Positions 1-9,470 are shown, numbered from the stretch's first letter. The stretch: 10,947 nucleotides of DNA from an uncultured Bacillota bacterium (GCA_937907585.1 CALCVH010000005.1:1-10947); one strand, 5' to 3'. The notes: generated from the letters alone by a model not told the origin. Numbers and translations: made by a program.

Positions 1-1
1 A

Positions 2-3000
2 AATGATATCTCATCTAACTATAATATTGAATTCGTTGAGACTCTTCATCAAGTTAATATCTCTAGAAGATATATCTATATCACTCCAGGTAACATTGTT
101 CATCCATATAGTGGAACAGTTAATACATATGACTTTATGGAGGATGAAAGAAATTATGTATATGGAACTTTAAAGACACTATGTGGTAATGATAAGATTG
201 TGATCAACACTTTATTTACTGATAATTTAGGTAATACTGTTAATCCAGTAGAAGTAGGTAAATACAATATCATAGTAGATGGTTATACATTTACAGGTGA
301 TGATGAAAATAACTATACATTTGTTTTAAATGGTCTTGAAAATGGACTTGAAATCACTAAGAAAGAAATAAAAATAACATATAATTATTCAGCTACTGGA
401 TTTGAATATGATGGATTAAGTCATAACTATAACCCGTCACTTTATTCATACGCTAGTGATAACTATAAACTTGTAGATGGACATTATATCGTTATGGCGG
501 TGTCATTCAAGAATACATCTACAGGAGAAATCACATCATCAATCATAAATAAAGGTGAATATCAACTCTTATTTGATAGAGATAACACTCATATTTATGA
601 TTCATTAGATAATGAAGTTACATCTAACTATTTCATTAATTTTATTGAACCAGACGGTGGAAAGAAAGTAACAATCGCTGATATTACTTTATATATTAAA
701 CCAGTAGATATTATTAAGAAGTATGATGGTACAGAATATGGTTATTCATCTAACGAATGGGAATATACTACTTCTAGCAGCAACAGATTACTAGATGAAA
801 TTAATGAACATATCTACATTAGTAAAGTAGAGTTCTATACGTTAGAAGATGGTATTTATTATCTAACAAACAATTATACTAACGCAGGAACATATTATGT
901 AAAAATAGCGGAATATACAGTAGATAATTCATCTAACTATGTCATCAATACTGATACTTATGGAGAATTTACTGTAACTAAGAGAGATATGGTTATCAAT
1001 TTAACTCAAGTCGCTGATGAAACATTTGATTTACAAGTTAAAAATCCATATGACAAATATTCATATGTCTTTGTATCTGGAGATAATATTCTCGCTAATG
1101 AACAATTAACAATTTATGTAGATTATTATAATTCGTTAGGAGAAGAAATTAGCCCAGTTGATGTGGGAACATATACATATAAATATAGAACATATAAGGT
1201 ATTAGATAATCTAAATAATGATTTATCTAATAACTATAATATTACTGTAAATAATGGAAGCGGTTTGAACTTTAGAATTTTACCTGCCTCAATAACAGTA
1301 ACAATTGTTCCTCTATCTGATATGGTTTATAGAGGTACAACTATTTATCCAAATGTTCAATTTAATTATAACAATAGCGACTGGTACGAAAATGGATGTG
1401 TTCTATATTTTGAATACGAGTTCAGACAGGGAGTTAATGTCGTTCAACCATTGAACGCTGGAACATATACTGTACATATCACATCTGTAAGCATCGTTGA
1501 AACGGATTTTCAGGATACAGAAATCGACCCATCTTATCATACAGTATCATTATCAAATTATGATATCGATTATACTGATACAGCTGAATTTATAATCAAT
1601 CCATGTCCAATAAAGATTTCACCTATTGATTATAACTTAAAAGAATATGATGGAATTGAATTTGATTATTTAGCGACTATAGGTAATACATTTAATTACT
1701 TAACAAACGCTAGATTCTTTAACGATGATAGAATTGAATTATTATCATTTAATTATTCTGATACTCCTTTATACGCTAAAACATATGATGTTTATATTGG
1801 CACTTATTCATTTATTGGTTCAAGCGCTTCTAACTACGCTATAGATATAAGCACTCCTAGCACGCTTACTATTCAGCCTAGATATGTAACAATTGATTTT
1901 ACAAATTTAAGCGATAAAATTTATGATGGAGTATCTATTACTTATCCTGTAAATGAATATTCATATGTGAATGGTTCTAATGAACTTTTAAGCGGACATA
2001 CATTGTCATTTGATTATAAGTTTAGAAATATTCTTTACAACGTGATTCAATATGATTTTTCAATCGTTGATGCGGGCGAATATATAGGAACAATCGATAA
2101 TATCCATGTATATGATGAATTAATGAATAATATAACTGAATCATATAGTATTAATTTAAATAGACAAGATATTCCATTAACTATCTATAGGCGTTCAGTT
2201 GAAGCTCCTAGTCCTGATACTACAGAATATTATTATAATTCTAATCCTCAGACTTATAATATCGCTTTATCAGAACTATACACTGTAAACAATAGAACGT
2301 TTACAGACGCTGGAACTTATCCTATTATTCTAACTTTAAATGACCCAACCAATTATTATTTCACTATCACAGATGAATATATCTATAATAATCAACCTAC
2401 AATACTTAATAATGGTAGTGTTCAATACTCTTTCGTAATCAATAAATTAAATGTAACTATTAAACCATTTGATGATACTAAAGTCTATGATGGATTAGCG
2501 CACACTTATCCACAATATTATGGAAACGCAGAAGAAGTTATTGTTCCTGGTGCTAATCATTTCTTAAATGATGATCTATCTAAAGTTATGATATATCATA
2601 CAAATGAAACATTATTAGCCACAAGTATTAAAAATGTGGGAACATATGTAATTACCATATTATCACTTTCATATTTAGATGACTCAATAGAAACAAATTA
2701 TAATATTTCTTATGAGCCTGCAGAATATACAATCACTAAAGCGAATTTAGTAATAAAGGTCAAAGATTTATCTACTACAGAATTCATATATAACGGGCAA
2801 ACTCAAAATCCATTAGATTATATTAATAACTTTGATATAATCAGTGGTTCTTTAGGTTTCTATGAATCATTAAAGATCGGTATATCTTATAGTGATGTTC
2901 CAAAAAATAGTGGATTATATCAATATAGTTATGATGCGAGTGGAAATATATTCTCATCAAGCGCAACTAACTATGATATAACTTGTACTATAACTGATGG

Positions 3001-6000
3001 ATATTTCACTATTAAGAAAGCTGATATCACATTCTCATATAATAAAGTATTAAATAAAGAATATGATGGTGTTGGATATTTGATAGAACAAATAAGAAGT
3101 TATAGTGTTACTAGCGGTATGATCATGCCTGGTGATTCATATATTATGGATATTAATTTATATAATGAATTAGATAATATGGTTAATGTAGCGGTGGACG
3201 CTGGAAATTATAGAGTTCGTCACACTATAACATCAGGACTTGAAAACTATAATGTGACATTTGAAGATTATGATTTTAATATTTATAAACGAAACGTCAC
3301 TATCTCATTTACTAATAATCCAGTAACTACATATAATGGTTCTGAACAATTATTAGATCAATCATATGTTTATGTATCTAGTGGATCATTCGTATCACTA
3401 GAATCATTCTACGCACAATTTAAATATATGATTGGATTAGATACAGTATCGCCAATTAACGCAGGTAGCTATACTGTATCAATTGATAATGTATTAATCG
3501 ATAATGGCTCAATTTTAAATTATAATATCGATTATTCATCTACTTGTACATACACAATTAATAAAAAAGATATAACAATTAAACCTGTATCTATAAGTAA
3601 AGAATATGACGGCAATTCTTATGATTATTTAGTTGATAAATCAGGACTGGTTGATTTTGTGGGTAACGGATTATGTGGAACAGATTCAATCATCATAACA
3701 GGAATCTCATATTCTCCATCTGATACTAAGAACGTCGGAAATAAAACGATGTCTATTTCTACATATTCAATTAATGGAATTAGTTCTAACTATAATATCC
3801 ATTTAGAAAGTAGTTCTCTAGAAATAACTAAGAAATCATTAGATATAGAATTACCTACATATAGTTCTAAAACATATGATGGAATTGGATATTATTATGG
3901 AACATCTTCATCTAATTATGAATTAATTAATTCTACTAGTCTCATATCAGGCGATACATTAAATATTACAGTTAAATTCTATAATCAAAATACTTTAGCT
4001 ACTATTGATACCGCTATTAACGCTGGAACATATAGTAGAAACCAAACAGCGATAATTAGAGATTCATCATTAGCTGATGTGACAAATAATTACGATATCA
4101 CATTTAATGATAATGAATTTGAAATTAGGTATATTGAAGTTGAAATACCAGAAGAAGATAATACTAGATATATCTATAATGGTTCAACTCAAACTTATAA
4201 TATTTCATCTAATGAGTTCTATACTGTAATTGGTGGCTCTAGAGTAGATGCGAATACGTATACAGTAACTGTATCCCTTAATTCAACAAATTATTCTTGG
4301 AACGATGGATCTAAGAATAATATTGAATATTCTTTCGTGATAGAAAGAAGAACAATTGATGTTCCACCAGTAGATAATAATACTTATATATATACTGGCT
4401 CAACTATTAGATATGGAATTGATGATTCGCCATATTATTCAATCACAAACAATGAAAAGATTGACGCTAATGAATATACTGTCACAGTTTCACTTAATGA
4501 TATAACTAACTACAAGTGGTCTGATGAAACTGATGGTGATAAGAATTACCCATTTATAATTCAAAAACACGTCGTTAATAAACCATTAGTTGGAACTGAT
4601 ACACATGTTTATGATGGCGCTATGTGGGTATATAATCCTATAGAAAAAGAAGCTGGTGATTCACTATATTATACAGTTAGCGAAAACTCTAAAGTTAATG
4701 TTGGATTATATAGTGCATTTATAACTTTAAATGATGCATCTAACTACAAGTGGGATGATGGTTCAACTGGATTAATTTCTCATAATTACACTATCACTAA
4801 AGCAAGATTAGTAATTAAGGTAAAAGATCCTGTTAATACTAACCTTACATATAACGCTTCTAAACAATATCCATATCCACTTGTTTCGACTAAATTATCT
4901 CCAACTTCTATTTCGTTTACTAATCTTTCATCTAACGATTCATTAACTGATTATGAATTCAAGTTCTACGATAAAGAAACTGGATATGAAAGCGATACAT
5001 ATAACGCTTTAACATATACTTATAAATTATTAGATACATCAATTAAGTTCTATAACATAGTGACTGGTGAAAGCTTCAATTATTTAGATAACTACTATGT
5101 TGATGATGAATCTGTATTCGAAAATGAATTCACGATTAATAAATATCAATATAATATTGTCACACCTGTTGGACCGCTAAATGATATTTATGATGGAGGT
5201 TATCATTCTCCACAAACTGAATTAACAATCCCACTTGAATATGATGAAAAACTTATATTGTCATATAACTTTATCAACACTAGCACCTCAGAATTAACAA
5301 AGAAAATTAAAGATGTAGGAGTATATAATTACTTCGTTGATTTAAGTGAAACGGCGATTGTTGCGCCATATGGTAATCCAAACACAAATACTACTCTTGA
5401 TAACTATAATTTGACTATTACTAGAAGTGAAGACTGTTATTATGAGATAGAAAAGAGAACAATAACTATCGCTCCTCATCCACTTGAAAAAACATATACT
5501 GGAGATGTAATAGAATATAGTTACACAAGATATGATGAATTTGGAAATATGGTTAATTATGATTTAGCTACCGCTACAACACTATTAACTGGAATGAATT
5601 TAAGAATCATACCTGAAAATATTAAATATTATTTAAATGGTACAGTTGAAACCTTACCAATAAATGTAGGTACATACACTATGATTCTAGATAATTCTTC
5701 ATATGAATTAATTGGTAGTGGAATAGAGAATATTCAAATTGATTTCGATAATACTCAGACTCTAGTTATTGAAAGACAATCTATCGATTTCCCTTACGCA
5801 AGTTTAGATACAAATAAAGATTTTGTACTAGAATATACTGGTGAACCTCAAACATTTGTTAAAGCTGATAGTGAATCAAGATACGTTTTAAGAAGAAGTG
5901 AATTTGATCAATCAGCTCCAGATTATTTTGGAACTGAAAAGGGGACATATCATATTTATATTTCACTTGGTTCTAACTATAAATGGTCTGATGAACTCCC

Positions 6001-7777
6001 TAACGATTTTGATTGTTCATATCAAATTGTTAATAAGAAACTAAACATAAAGTTGGGTGTATTAAAGAAAGAATATGATGGAACTCCATTCTCTTTATCT
6101 AAAATTTTAGAAAAAGCGACTATTAAAGGATTTATAAATGGAGATACATCATCATCATTAACTATTACAGATCTTCCTACTCAAGTTAACGCAACAAGTT
6201 CAATCCCATATAACTTAACTATAACTGGCCCAAGTTATTATGATATTGTGATTGATACAGCTAATGCGAATTTAACAATAGATAAGAAGAAGATTGTGAT
6301 TAAACCAATTCAGTATGAATCAAGAGTTTATACAGGTGATGAATATGATAGTTATGATGTGATACTAGAAAATAATTATCCACTAATATTCGCATCTGGT
6401 AAAAACTATGTTCAAACTGGAGAATTCATCGAAACAGCGCCTGACTATATAATCACATATAGAATAGTTGATAACGCTTTACACACAATTGTAACTTATG
6501 ATGGAACTACATACTCTAAACCATTCGATTCTAAAGAACCATGGCAGAGAGGAACATATACTATTCAAGCTTTATCTTTAATAGATCCATCAACTAAAAA
6601 TACTGTCTCATTCTCAACTAACTATAATGTTCAGCTTCTAAGCACAACATTTAATATTGGAAATCCTAATCTAACATTAACTACTAAGAAAGTAACTTAT
6701 GATGGATTAGATAAAACACCATTAGATTTCATTACTATATCTAAATTTAATGGATCAGACGTGAAGATTTATGGACTAAAATTCGTTAGTGGTGGTGATT
6801 TGGTTAGAGATGCTTCATCATATGAAATAGATTTCAGCAACGCTACATACACAATAGTTTCATCTATTGACTATAGTGAGACACCAATTGAATTTGATAA
6901 TATCTCTATAGATGGTAATGAACTTGGAACTTCATATCCAGTAACATTAAATAGAGCAACATTATCTATTAAGCCTCTTGCGTATAGTAAAACATATGAT
7001 GGAATAGGAATAATACTAAGACAAAATGGTTTATATAGCACTGAAGGCGATACACTTGTACCTAATAACTTAGTAGTTTCTACAGGACTTGCGGCTGGGC
7101 AAACTATAAACAACATCTATTTTGAATCAGAAGATATCGATTTTGAAACTGCGATGTTTAATTCTGATGCGATCACATATAAAGTGTCTGATGGCATTAT
7201 CGTTCTTGATGAAATGAATGATGTAACACACAACTACACTATTAAGTATCAGTACGCAACTATATCTATTAAACCAGTTAAATTAACTGTTAGGACACTT
7301 TCTAGCAATGAATATTATAACTATGATGGACTCTATCATAAAGGTAATATATCTATTAGTATCATAAGCGGAAGCTTAGTTGGCACAGATACATTAGCGA
7401 TCGACCCATCATATGAAGGCTATAAGACCGCAGGAAATCATAGAGCTGATTGTGTTATGATTATCGGAAACGACAGCAATTACACTATAGATATCGATAA
7501 GACATATAGAATTAACATTGAAAAAGTTGATTTATATATCGATTATACTAACCAGTCTAATCCAGTAGTAACTGGTTTAATTGGAAGCGATCATTATAGC
7601 GCAGAAGATAGTTCTATAAAAGGAACATTTGGAACTGGATTAAACACATTTAATGATGTTAGATTCAGCACGATGATTTATGATTCGTTAGACGAATATG
7701 TAACAAATTGTTATAACATTTACTACATTTATAACGGCTATCAAAAAGCACCTGATGGAACCGTTACAAAAATATCC
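2..7777 (+). repeat. Array of ~26-27 divergent tandem domains (protein-level repeats)
   Basis: The Y-D-G-like tripeptide of successive domains starts at 107 (YSG), 407, 722, 1025 (degenerate FDL), 1328 (YRG), 1646, 1922, 2234 (YNS), 2486, 2789 (YNG), 3062, 3332 (YNG), 3605, 3875, 4175 (YNG), 4391 (YTG), 4610, 4850 (YNA), 5189, 5495 (YTG), 5834 (YTG), 6074, 6329 (YTG), 6698, 6995 and 7322; unlabelled positions are exact YDG. Spacing runs from 216 to 369 nt, mean about 289 nt. A last, degenerate unit follows near 7550 without the motif. The residues before 107 (a SNYNIEF strand, then an ISRRYIYITPGN linker) are the end of a further domain, so the array continues upstream. Units are well diverged at the DNA level; the best short match seen is the AAAACATATGATGGAAT stretch near 3870 and 6990. 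Confidence 0.88.
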
Positions 7778-7780
7778 TAA
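2..7780 (+). CDS. Giant tandem YDG/MBG-type repeat surface protein (5' partial)
   Basis: This frame is open from the left window edge to TAA at 7778-7780, giving 2592 visible residues (about 290 kDa); the true start and any signal peptide are upstream. The protein is almost entirely tandem beta-rich domains. Each has a K-x-Y-D-G-like opening, often a central S-G-D-x-L hairpin, an N-A/V-G-T-Y motif, an N-Y-N-I/V strand and a linker such as ITKK or IKP leading to the next domain. This pattern matches the YDG/MBG families of repeat domains known from large bacterial adhesins and surface proteins, so an extracellular stalk or adhesive fibre is likely; no ligand can be inferred. Composition is rich in Asn, Tyr, Thr, Ser and Asp with few Cys. 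The C-terminus has no LPxTG signal, hydrophobic anchor or SLH domain. ATG 137 lies inside a repeat and is not the start. It is the first visible gene of the operon with the membrane protein genes downstream. Confidence 0.9.
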   Translation, partial: NDISSNYNIEFVETLHQVNISRRYIYITPGNIVHPYSGTVNTYDFMEDERNYVYGTLKTLCGNDKIVINTLFTDNLGNTVNPVEVGKYNIIVDGYTFTGDDENNYTFVLNGLENGLEITKKEIKITYNYSATGFEYDGLSHNYNPSLYSYASDNYKLVDGHYIVMAVSFKNTSTGEITSSIINKGEYQLLFDRDNTHIYDSLDNEVTSNYFINFIEPDGGKKVTIADITLYIKPVDIIKKYDGTEYGYSSNEWEYTTSSSNRLLDEINEHIYISKVEFYTLEDGIYYLTNNYTNAGTYYVKIAEYTVDNSSNYVINTDTYGEFTVTKRDMVINLTQVADETFDLQVKNPYDKYSYVFVSGDNILANEQLTIYVDYYNSLGEEISPVDVGTYTYKYRTYKVLDNLNNDLSNNYNITVNNGSGLNFRILPASITVTIVPLSDMVYRGTTIYPNVQFNYNNSDWYENGCVLYFEYEFRQGVNVVQPLNAGTYTVHITSVSIVETDFQDTEIDPSYHTVSLSNYDIDYTDTAEFIINPCPIKISPIDYNLKEYDGIEFDYLATIGNTFNYLTNARFFNDDRIELLSFNYSDTPLYAKTYDVYIGTYSFIGSSASNYAIDISTPSTLTIQPRYVTIDFTNLSDKIYDGVSITYPVNEYSYVNGSNELLSGHTLSFDYKFRNILYNVIQYDFSIVDAGEYIGTIDNIHVYDELMNNITESYSINLNRQDIPLTIYRRSVEAPSPDTTEYYYNSNPQTYNIALSELYTVNNRTFTDAGTYPIILTLNDPTNYYFTITDEYIYNNQPTILNNGSVQYSFVINKLNVTIKPFDDTKVYDGLAHTYPQYYGNAEEVIVPGANHFLNDDLSKVMIYHTNETLLATSIKNVGTYVITILSLSYLDDSIETNYNISYEPAEYTITKANLVIKVKDLSTTEFIYNGQTQNPLDYINNFDIISGSLGFYESLKIGISYSDVPKNSGLYQYSYDASGNIFSSSATNYDITCTITDGYFTIKKADITFSYNKVLNKEYDGVGYLIEQIRSYSVTSGMIMPGDSYIMDINLYNELDNMVNVAVDAGNYRVRHTITSGLENYNVTFEDYDFNIYKRNVTISFTNNPVTTYNGSEQLLDQSYVYVSSGSFVSLESFYAQFKYMIGLDTVSPINAGSYTVSIDNVLIDNGSILNYNIDYSSTCTYTINKKDITIKPVSISKEYDGNSYDYLVDKSGLVDFVGNGLCGTDSIIITGISYSPSDTKNVGNKTMSISTYSINGISSNYNIHLESSSLEITKKSLDIELPTYSSKTYDGIGYYYGTSSSNYELINSTSLISGDTLNITVKFYNQNTLATIDTAINAGTYSRNQTAIIRDSSLADVTNNYDITFNDNEFEIRYIEVEIPEEDNTRYIYNGSTQTYNISSNEFYTVIGGSRVDANTYTVTVSLNSTNYSWNDGSKNNIEYSFVIERRTIDVPPVDNNTYIYTGSTIRYGIDDSPYYSITNNEKIDANEYTVTVSLNDITNYKWSDETDGDKNYPFIIQKHVVNKPLVGTDTHVYDGAMWVYNPIEKEAGDSLYYTVSENSKVNVGLYSAFITLNDASNYKWDDGSTGLISHNYTITKARLVIKVKDPVNTNLTYNASKQYPYPLVSTKLSPTSISFTNLSSNDSLTDYEFKFYDKETGYESDTYNALTYTYKLLDTSIKFYNIVTGESFNYLDNYYVDDESVFENEFTINKYQYNIVTPVGPLNDIYDGGYHSPQTELTIPLEYDEKLILSYNFINTSTSELTKKIKDVGVYNYFVDLSETAIVAPYGNPNTNTTLDNYNLTITRSEDCYYEIEKRTITIAPHPLEKTYTGDVIEYSYTRYDEFGNMVNYDLATATTLLTGMNLRIIPENIKYYLNGTVETLPINVGTYTMILDNSSYELIGSGIENIQIDFDNTQTLVIERQSIDFPYASLDTNKDFVLEYTGEPQTFVKADSESRYVLRRSEFDQSAPDYFGTEKGTYHIYISLGSNYKWSDELPNDFDCSYQIVNKKLNIKLGVLKKEYDGTPFSLSKILEKATIKGFINGDTSSSLTITDLPTQVNATSSIPYNLTITGPSYYDIVIDTANANLTIDKKKIVIKPIQYESRVYTGDEYDSYDVILENNYPLIFASGKNYVQTGEFIETAPDYIITYRIVDNALHTIVTYDGTTYSKPFDSKEPWQRGTYTIQALSLIDPSTKNTVSFSTNYNVQLLSTTFNIGNPNLTLTTKKVTYDGLDKTPLDFITISKFNGSDVKIYGLKFVSGGDLVRDASSYEIDFSNATYTIVSSIDYSETPIEFDNISIDGNELGTSYPVTLNRATLSIKPLAYSKTYDGIGIILRQNGLYSTEGDTLVPNNLVVSTGLAAGQTINNIYFESEDIDFETAMFNSDAITYKVSDGIIVLDEMNDVTHNYTIKYQYATISIKPVKLTVRTLSSNEYYNYDGLYHKGNISISIISGSLVGTDTLAIDPSYEGYKTAGNHRADCVMIIGNDSNYTIDIDKTYRINIEKVDLYIDYTNQSNPVVTGLIGSDHYSAEDSSIKGTFGTGLNTFNDVRFSTMIYDSLDEYVTNCYNIYYIYNGYQKAPDGTVTKIS
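4142..4807 (+). repeat. Cluster of three short, Trp-containing repeat domains
   Basis: Three consecutive domains (Y-x-G at 4175, 4391 and 4610) are only 216-240 nt apart against about 270-340 nt for most others. They lack the central S-G-D hairpin and go almost directly from the Y-x-G strand to DANTYTVTVSL, DANEYTVTVSL or NVGLYSAFITL. They then carry a Trp motif: NYSWNDGS, NYKWSDET and NYKWDDGS. Related short units occur singly at 2234 (Trp motif replaced by NYYFTITD) and 5834 (NYKWSDEL). The Y-K-W-S-D-G motif is familiar from Ig-like/MBG-type repeats of Firmicutes surface proteins, so these appear to be a second domain subfamily in the same chain. Domain edges are approximate. Confidence 0.75.
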
Positions 7781-7784
7781 TCCA

Positions 7785-7792
7785 TAAGGAGG
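7785..7792 (+). promoter_or_regulatory. Shine-Dalgarno of the DUF975-like membrane protein gene
   Basis: TAAGGAGG ends 7 nt before ATG 7800 and lies entirely in the 19-nt gap after the TAA of the giant repeat gene. It is a near-perfect anti-16S match that fixes the start and shows independent translation initiation within the operon. Confidence 0.9.
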
Positions 7793-7799
7793 AATAACC

Positions 7800-9461
7800 A
7801 TGAATAAAGGATTTAAATTTTATTATAAAGACGGCTTAAGAAAAGCGCGTAAAGTATTCAAAAAGAAAAAGAACTTGCTTAAGTTCTATGCATATGTATT
7901 CTCAAGCTTTATTCCGAGAATACTTTTAGTGATACTTCCTATATTCACATTGTCAGATTATAGAATGGCTTTGATGATAAAAGATGGAGAGGATATTTCA
8001 TTATCTAAATCGTACGCAGCCTTAGATAAGCCAAAAACATTTTGGACAACTATTTTAGCTGGATTAAATGTTTTATTAATATTCTTTGGTGGAATAGTTT
8101 TAATATTGTTCCCAACAGCGATACTATTTGGAATAGGTTATCTAGTTGCGTTTATATTATCTAATGTGACACTATCAACTATTTTACCTATTATCTTAGC
8201 GTCTCCAGGTGCTTTAGCGTTATTAATATATATGATAGTATTCCCGTTCTATATCGCACCAGTATTTTATATCATCAGCAAGGTTGATGGAGTAAACGCA
8301 TCTGATGCGTTAAAGAATAGCTTTAACGCTATGAAAGAAGGAAAGTGGACACTATTCTTACTTGGATTCGTTCATATGTTAATCTTGACACTCATGCTTG
8401 GGATATTAGCGTTAATAGTATATGTAGGTGTTATATTCTTGCCTCAATACTTATCAGCTTCAGGTATAATTCAACCAAATGTTGCGATAATGATTAGAGG
8501 TATAGGCGCTATAGTTTCAGTTGTTCCATTCTTGTTATTCTTAAGGTTTTTACCTGTAAGAATAAGCGCTTTAAATGTTTCAAATATTGAATTCTATGAT
8601 GATATGCTTATAGGATATGGTGATTCTTTACAAGGTATCTATTATAAGGGCGTAAAGGTAGAAAAAGTATCATATAAGAATTATAAAGAGAACATAGTTA
8701 AATTATTCCAAGAAACTAAGAATTATTCTGAATATCAAGAACCTAAACAAGAAAGTGTTGAGGTCGTAAAAGAATCTACTAAAGAAGAGATTGATGAAGA
8801 ATATCTAAAAGATGAAAAGAATCAAGAAAAGATAGCGGAAGATATTAAGAAAGATGAAGAAGAAAAACCACTATCTAAAAAAGAACAAAAAGCTCTAAAG
8901 AAGCAAAATAAAAAGAACAAAAAGAATAAAGATTTAGAAGAACCTGAATCTGTATCTGATGAATCTAAAGATGAAGTTCAAGAAGAAACTAAAGCTGAAG
9001 AAGTAGTTCAAGAACCTGAGGTTCAAAAAGAACCTATTAAGGAAGAAGTTCAAAAAGAACCTGTTAAAGAAGAACCAAAAGATGAACCAGTAGTTGAACC
9101 AACGACTACAGAACATCAAGAGGAAACTAAGATAGAGAATAATGAACCTCAAGAAAAACCTGACTTCCACCAAGAATATGATAATGGTGATGACGAACCA
9201 ATCTTCAAAGATGATGAAGTAGTTGAAGAATCTATAGATACTAATGAAGGCGAAGCTCAAGATGAAGTTATAGAAGAACATCAAGAAGTAGATGAAGCTG
9301 TCCAAGAAGAAGCTACATCTAATGAAGAACCTCAAAGTAGTGATTTTAATCAGGATGAAGTATTAGATAATGAAGATACTCAAAGTGAAGGAGCTCAGTC
9401 TATAGTTCCTGAGGATACTGAATCTAGCGAATCTGAATCTGATGAACCAAAAGAAGAATAA
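7800..9461 (+). CDS. DUF975-like polytopic membrane protein with long acidic tail
   Basis: The product is 553 residues. Residues 1-30 are strongly basic (KARKVFKKKK), then about six hydrophobic segments follow near 36-52, 82-104, 105-125, 129-158, 184-212 and 230-252. The segment at about 166-215 (ASDALKNSFNAMKEGKW, then a hydrophobic run ending FLPQY) resembles the S-x-x-x-M-K-G-x-K-W-x-x-F-L-L signature of DUF975 membrane proteins, a family without an established biochemical role. Residues 300-553 are low-complexity and charged: a Lys-rich patch at 357-377, then a long Glu/Asp/Gln/Pro-rich stretch, probably disordered. Basic N-terminus plus six helices puts this tail in the cytoplasm. It follows the giant gene by 19 nt and precedes the next gene by 18 nt. 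The DUF975 link is by motif recall and is moderate; a membrane partner for export or organisation of the repeat protein is conjecture. Confidence 0.88.
   Translation: MNKGFKFYYKDGLRKARKVFKKKKNLLKFYAYVFSSFIPRILLVILPIFTLSDYRMALMIKDGEDISLSKSYAALDKPKTFWTTILAGLNVLLIFFGGIVLILFPTAILFGIGYLVAFILSNVTLSTILPIILASPGALALLIYMIVFPFYIAPVFYIISKVDGVNASDALKNSFNAMKEGKWTLFLLGFVHMLILTLMLGILALIVYVGVIFLPQYLSASGIIQPNVAIMIRGIGAIVSVVPFLLFLRFLPVRISALNVSNIEFYDDMLIGYGDSLQGIYYKGVKVEKVSYKNYKENIVKLFQETKNYSEYQEPKQESVEVVKESTKEEIDEEYLKDEKNQEKIAEDIKKDEEEKPLSKKEQKALKKQNKKNKKNKDLEEPESVSDESKDEVQEETKAEEVVQEPEVQKEPIKEEVQKEPVKEEPKDEPVVEPTTTEHQEETKIENNEPQEKPDFHQEYDNGDDEPIFKDDEVVEESIDTNEGEAQDEVIEEHQEVDEAVQEEATSNEEPQSSDFNQDEVLDNEDTQSEGAQSIVPEDTESSESESDEPKEE
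8868..8930 (+). other. Lys-rich module in the cytoplasmic tail of the DUF975-like protein
   Basis: Residues 357-377 read as a run of Lys with Ser, Gln and Asn (core LKKQNKKNKKNK). A very similar stretch, LEKKQNKKNKG, occurs in the fourth gene of the operon just before its transmembrane helix. The DNA shares CAAAATAAAAAGAA in both places. Confidence 0.6.
9021..9074 (+). repeat. Two-copy 27-nt in-frame tandem repeat
   Basis: Units 9021-9047 and 9048-9074 match at 25 of 27 positions and encode VQKEPIKEE and VQKEPVKEE in the acidic tail of the DUF975-like protein. A partial related unit (VVQEPE) precedes them. The pattern fits recent in-frame duplication inside a disordered tail. Confidence 0.85.
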
Positions 9462-9463
9462 TT

Positions 9464-9470
9464 AAAGGAG
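9464..9470 (+). promoter_or_regulatory. Shine-Dalgarno of the three-helix membrane protein gene
   Basis: AAAGGAG lies 9 nt before ATG 9480, within the 18-nt gap after the TAA of the preceding gene. It supports the chosen start. Confidence 0.85.

Noticed and set aside
137..139. ATG as the start of the giant gene
   Set aside because: The same frame is open from position 2, the upstream residues fit the repeat pattern (Y-S-G at 107), the ATG falls inside a domain, and no convincing Shine-Dalgarno precedes it.
6871..7116. Antisense open frame of 81 codons
   Set aside because: It is fully inside the repeat gene, has no ribosome binding site or recognisable product, and the sense frame has clear domain motifs.
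2..7777. CRISPR array or DNA-level satellite
   Set aside because: The periodicity is in the protein; unit lengths vary from 216 to 369 nt and the DNA is not conserved between units.
7680..7800. Sortase signal, terminator or promoter at the end of the giant gene
   Set aside because: The C-terminus (ending GTVTKIS) has no LPxTG or hydrophobic stretch, and the 19-nt gap has room only for the Shine-Dalgarno, with no hairpin plus T-run.
8934..9335. Antisense open frame of 133 codons, Phe/Leu/Arg-rich
   Set aside because: Its composition is the mirror of GAA/GAT-rich sense codons in the acidic tail; it is an artefact of low complexity, not a membrane protein.
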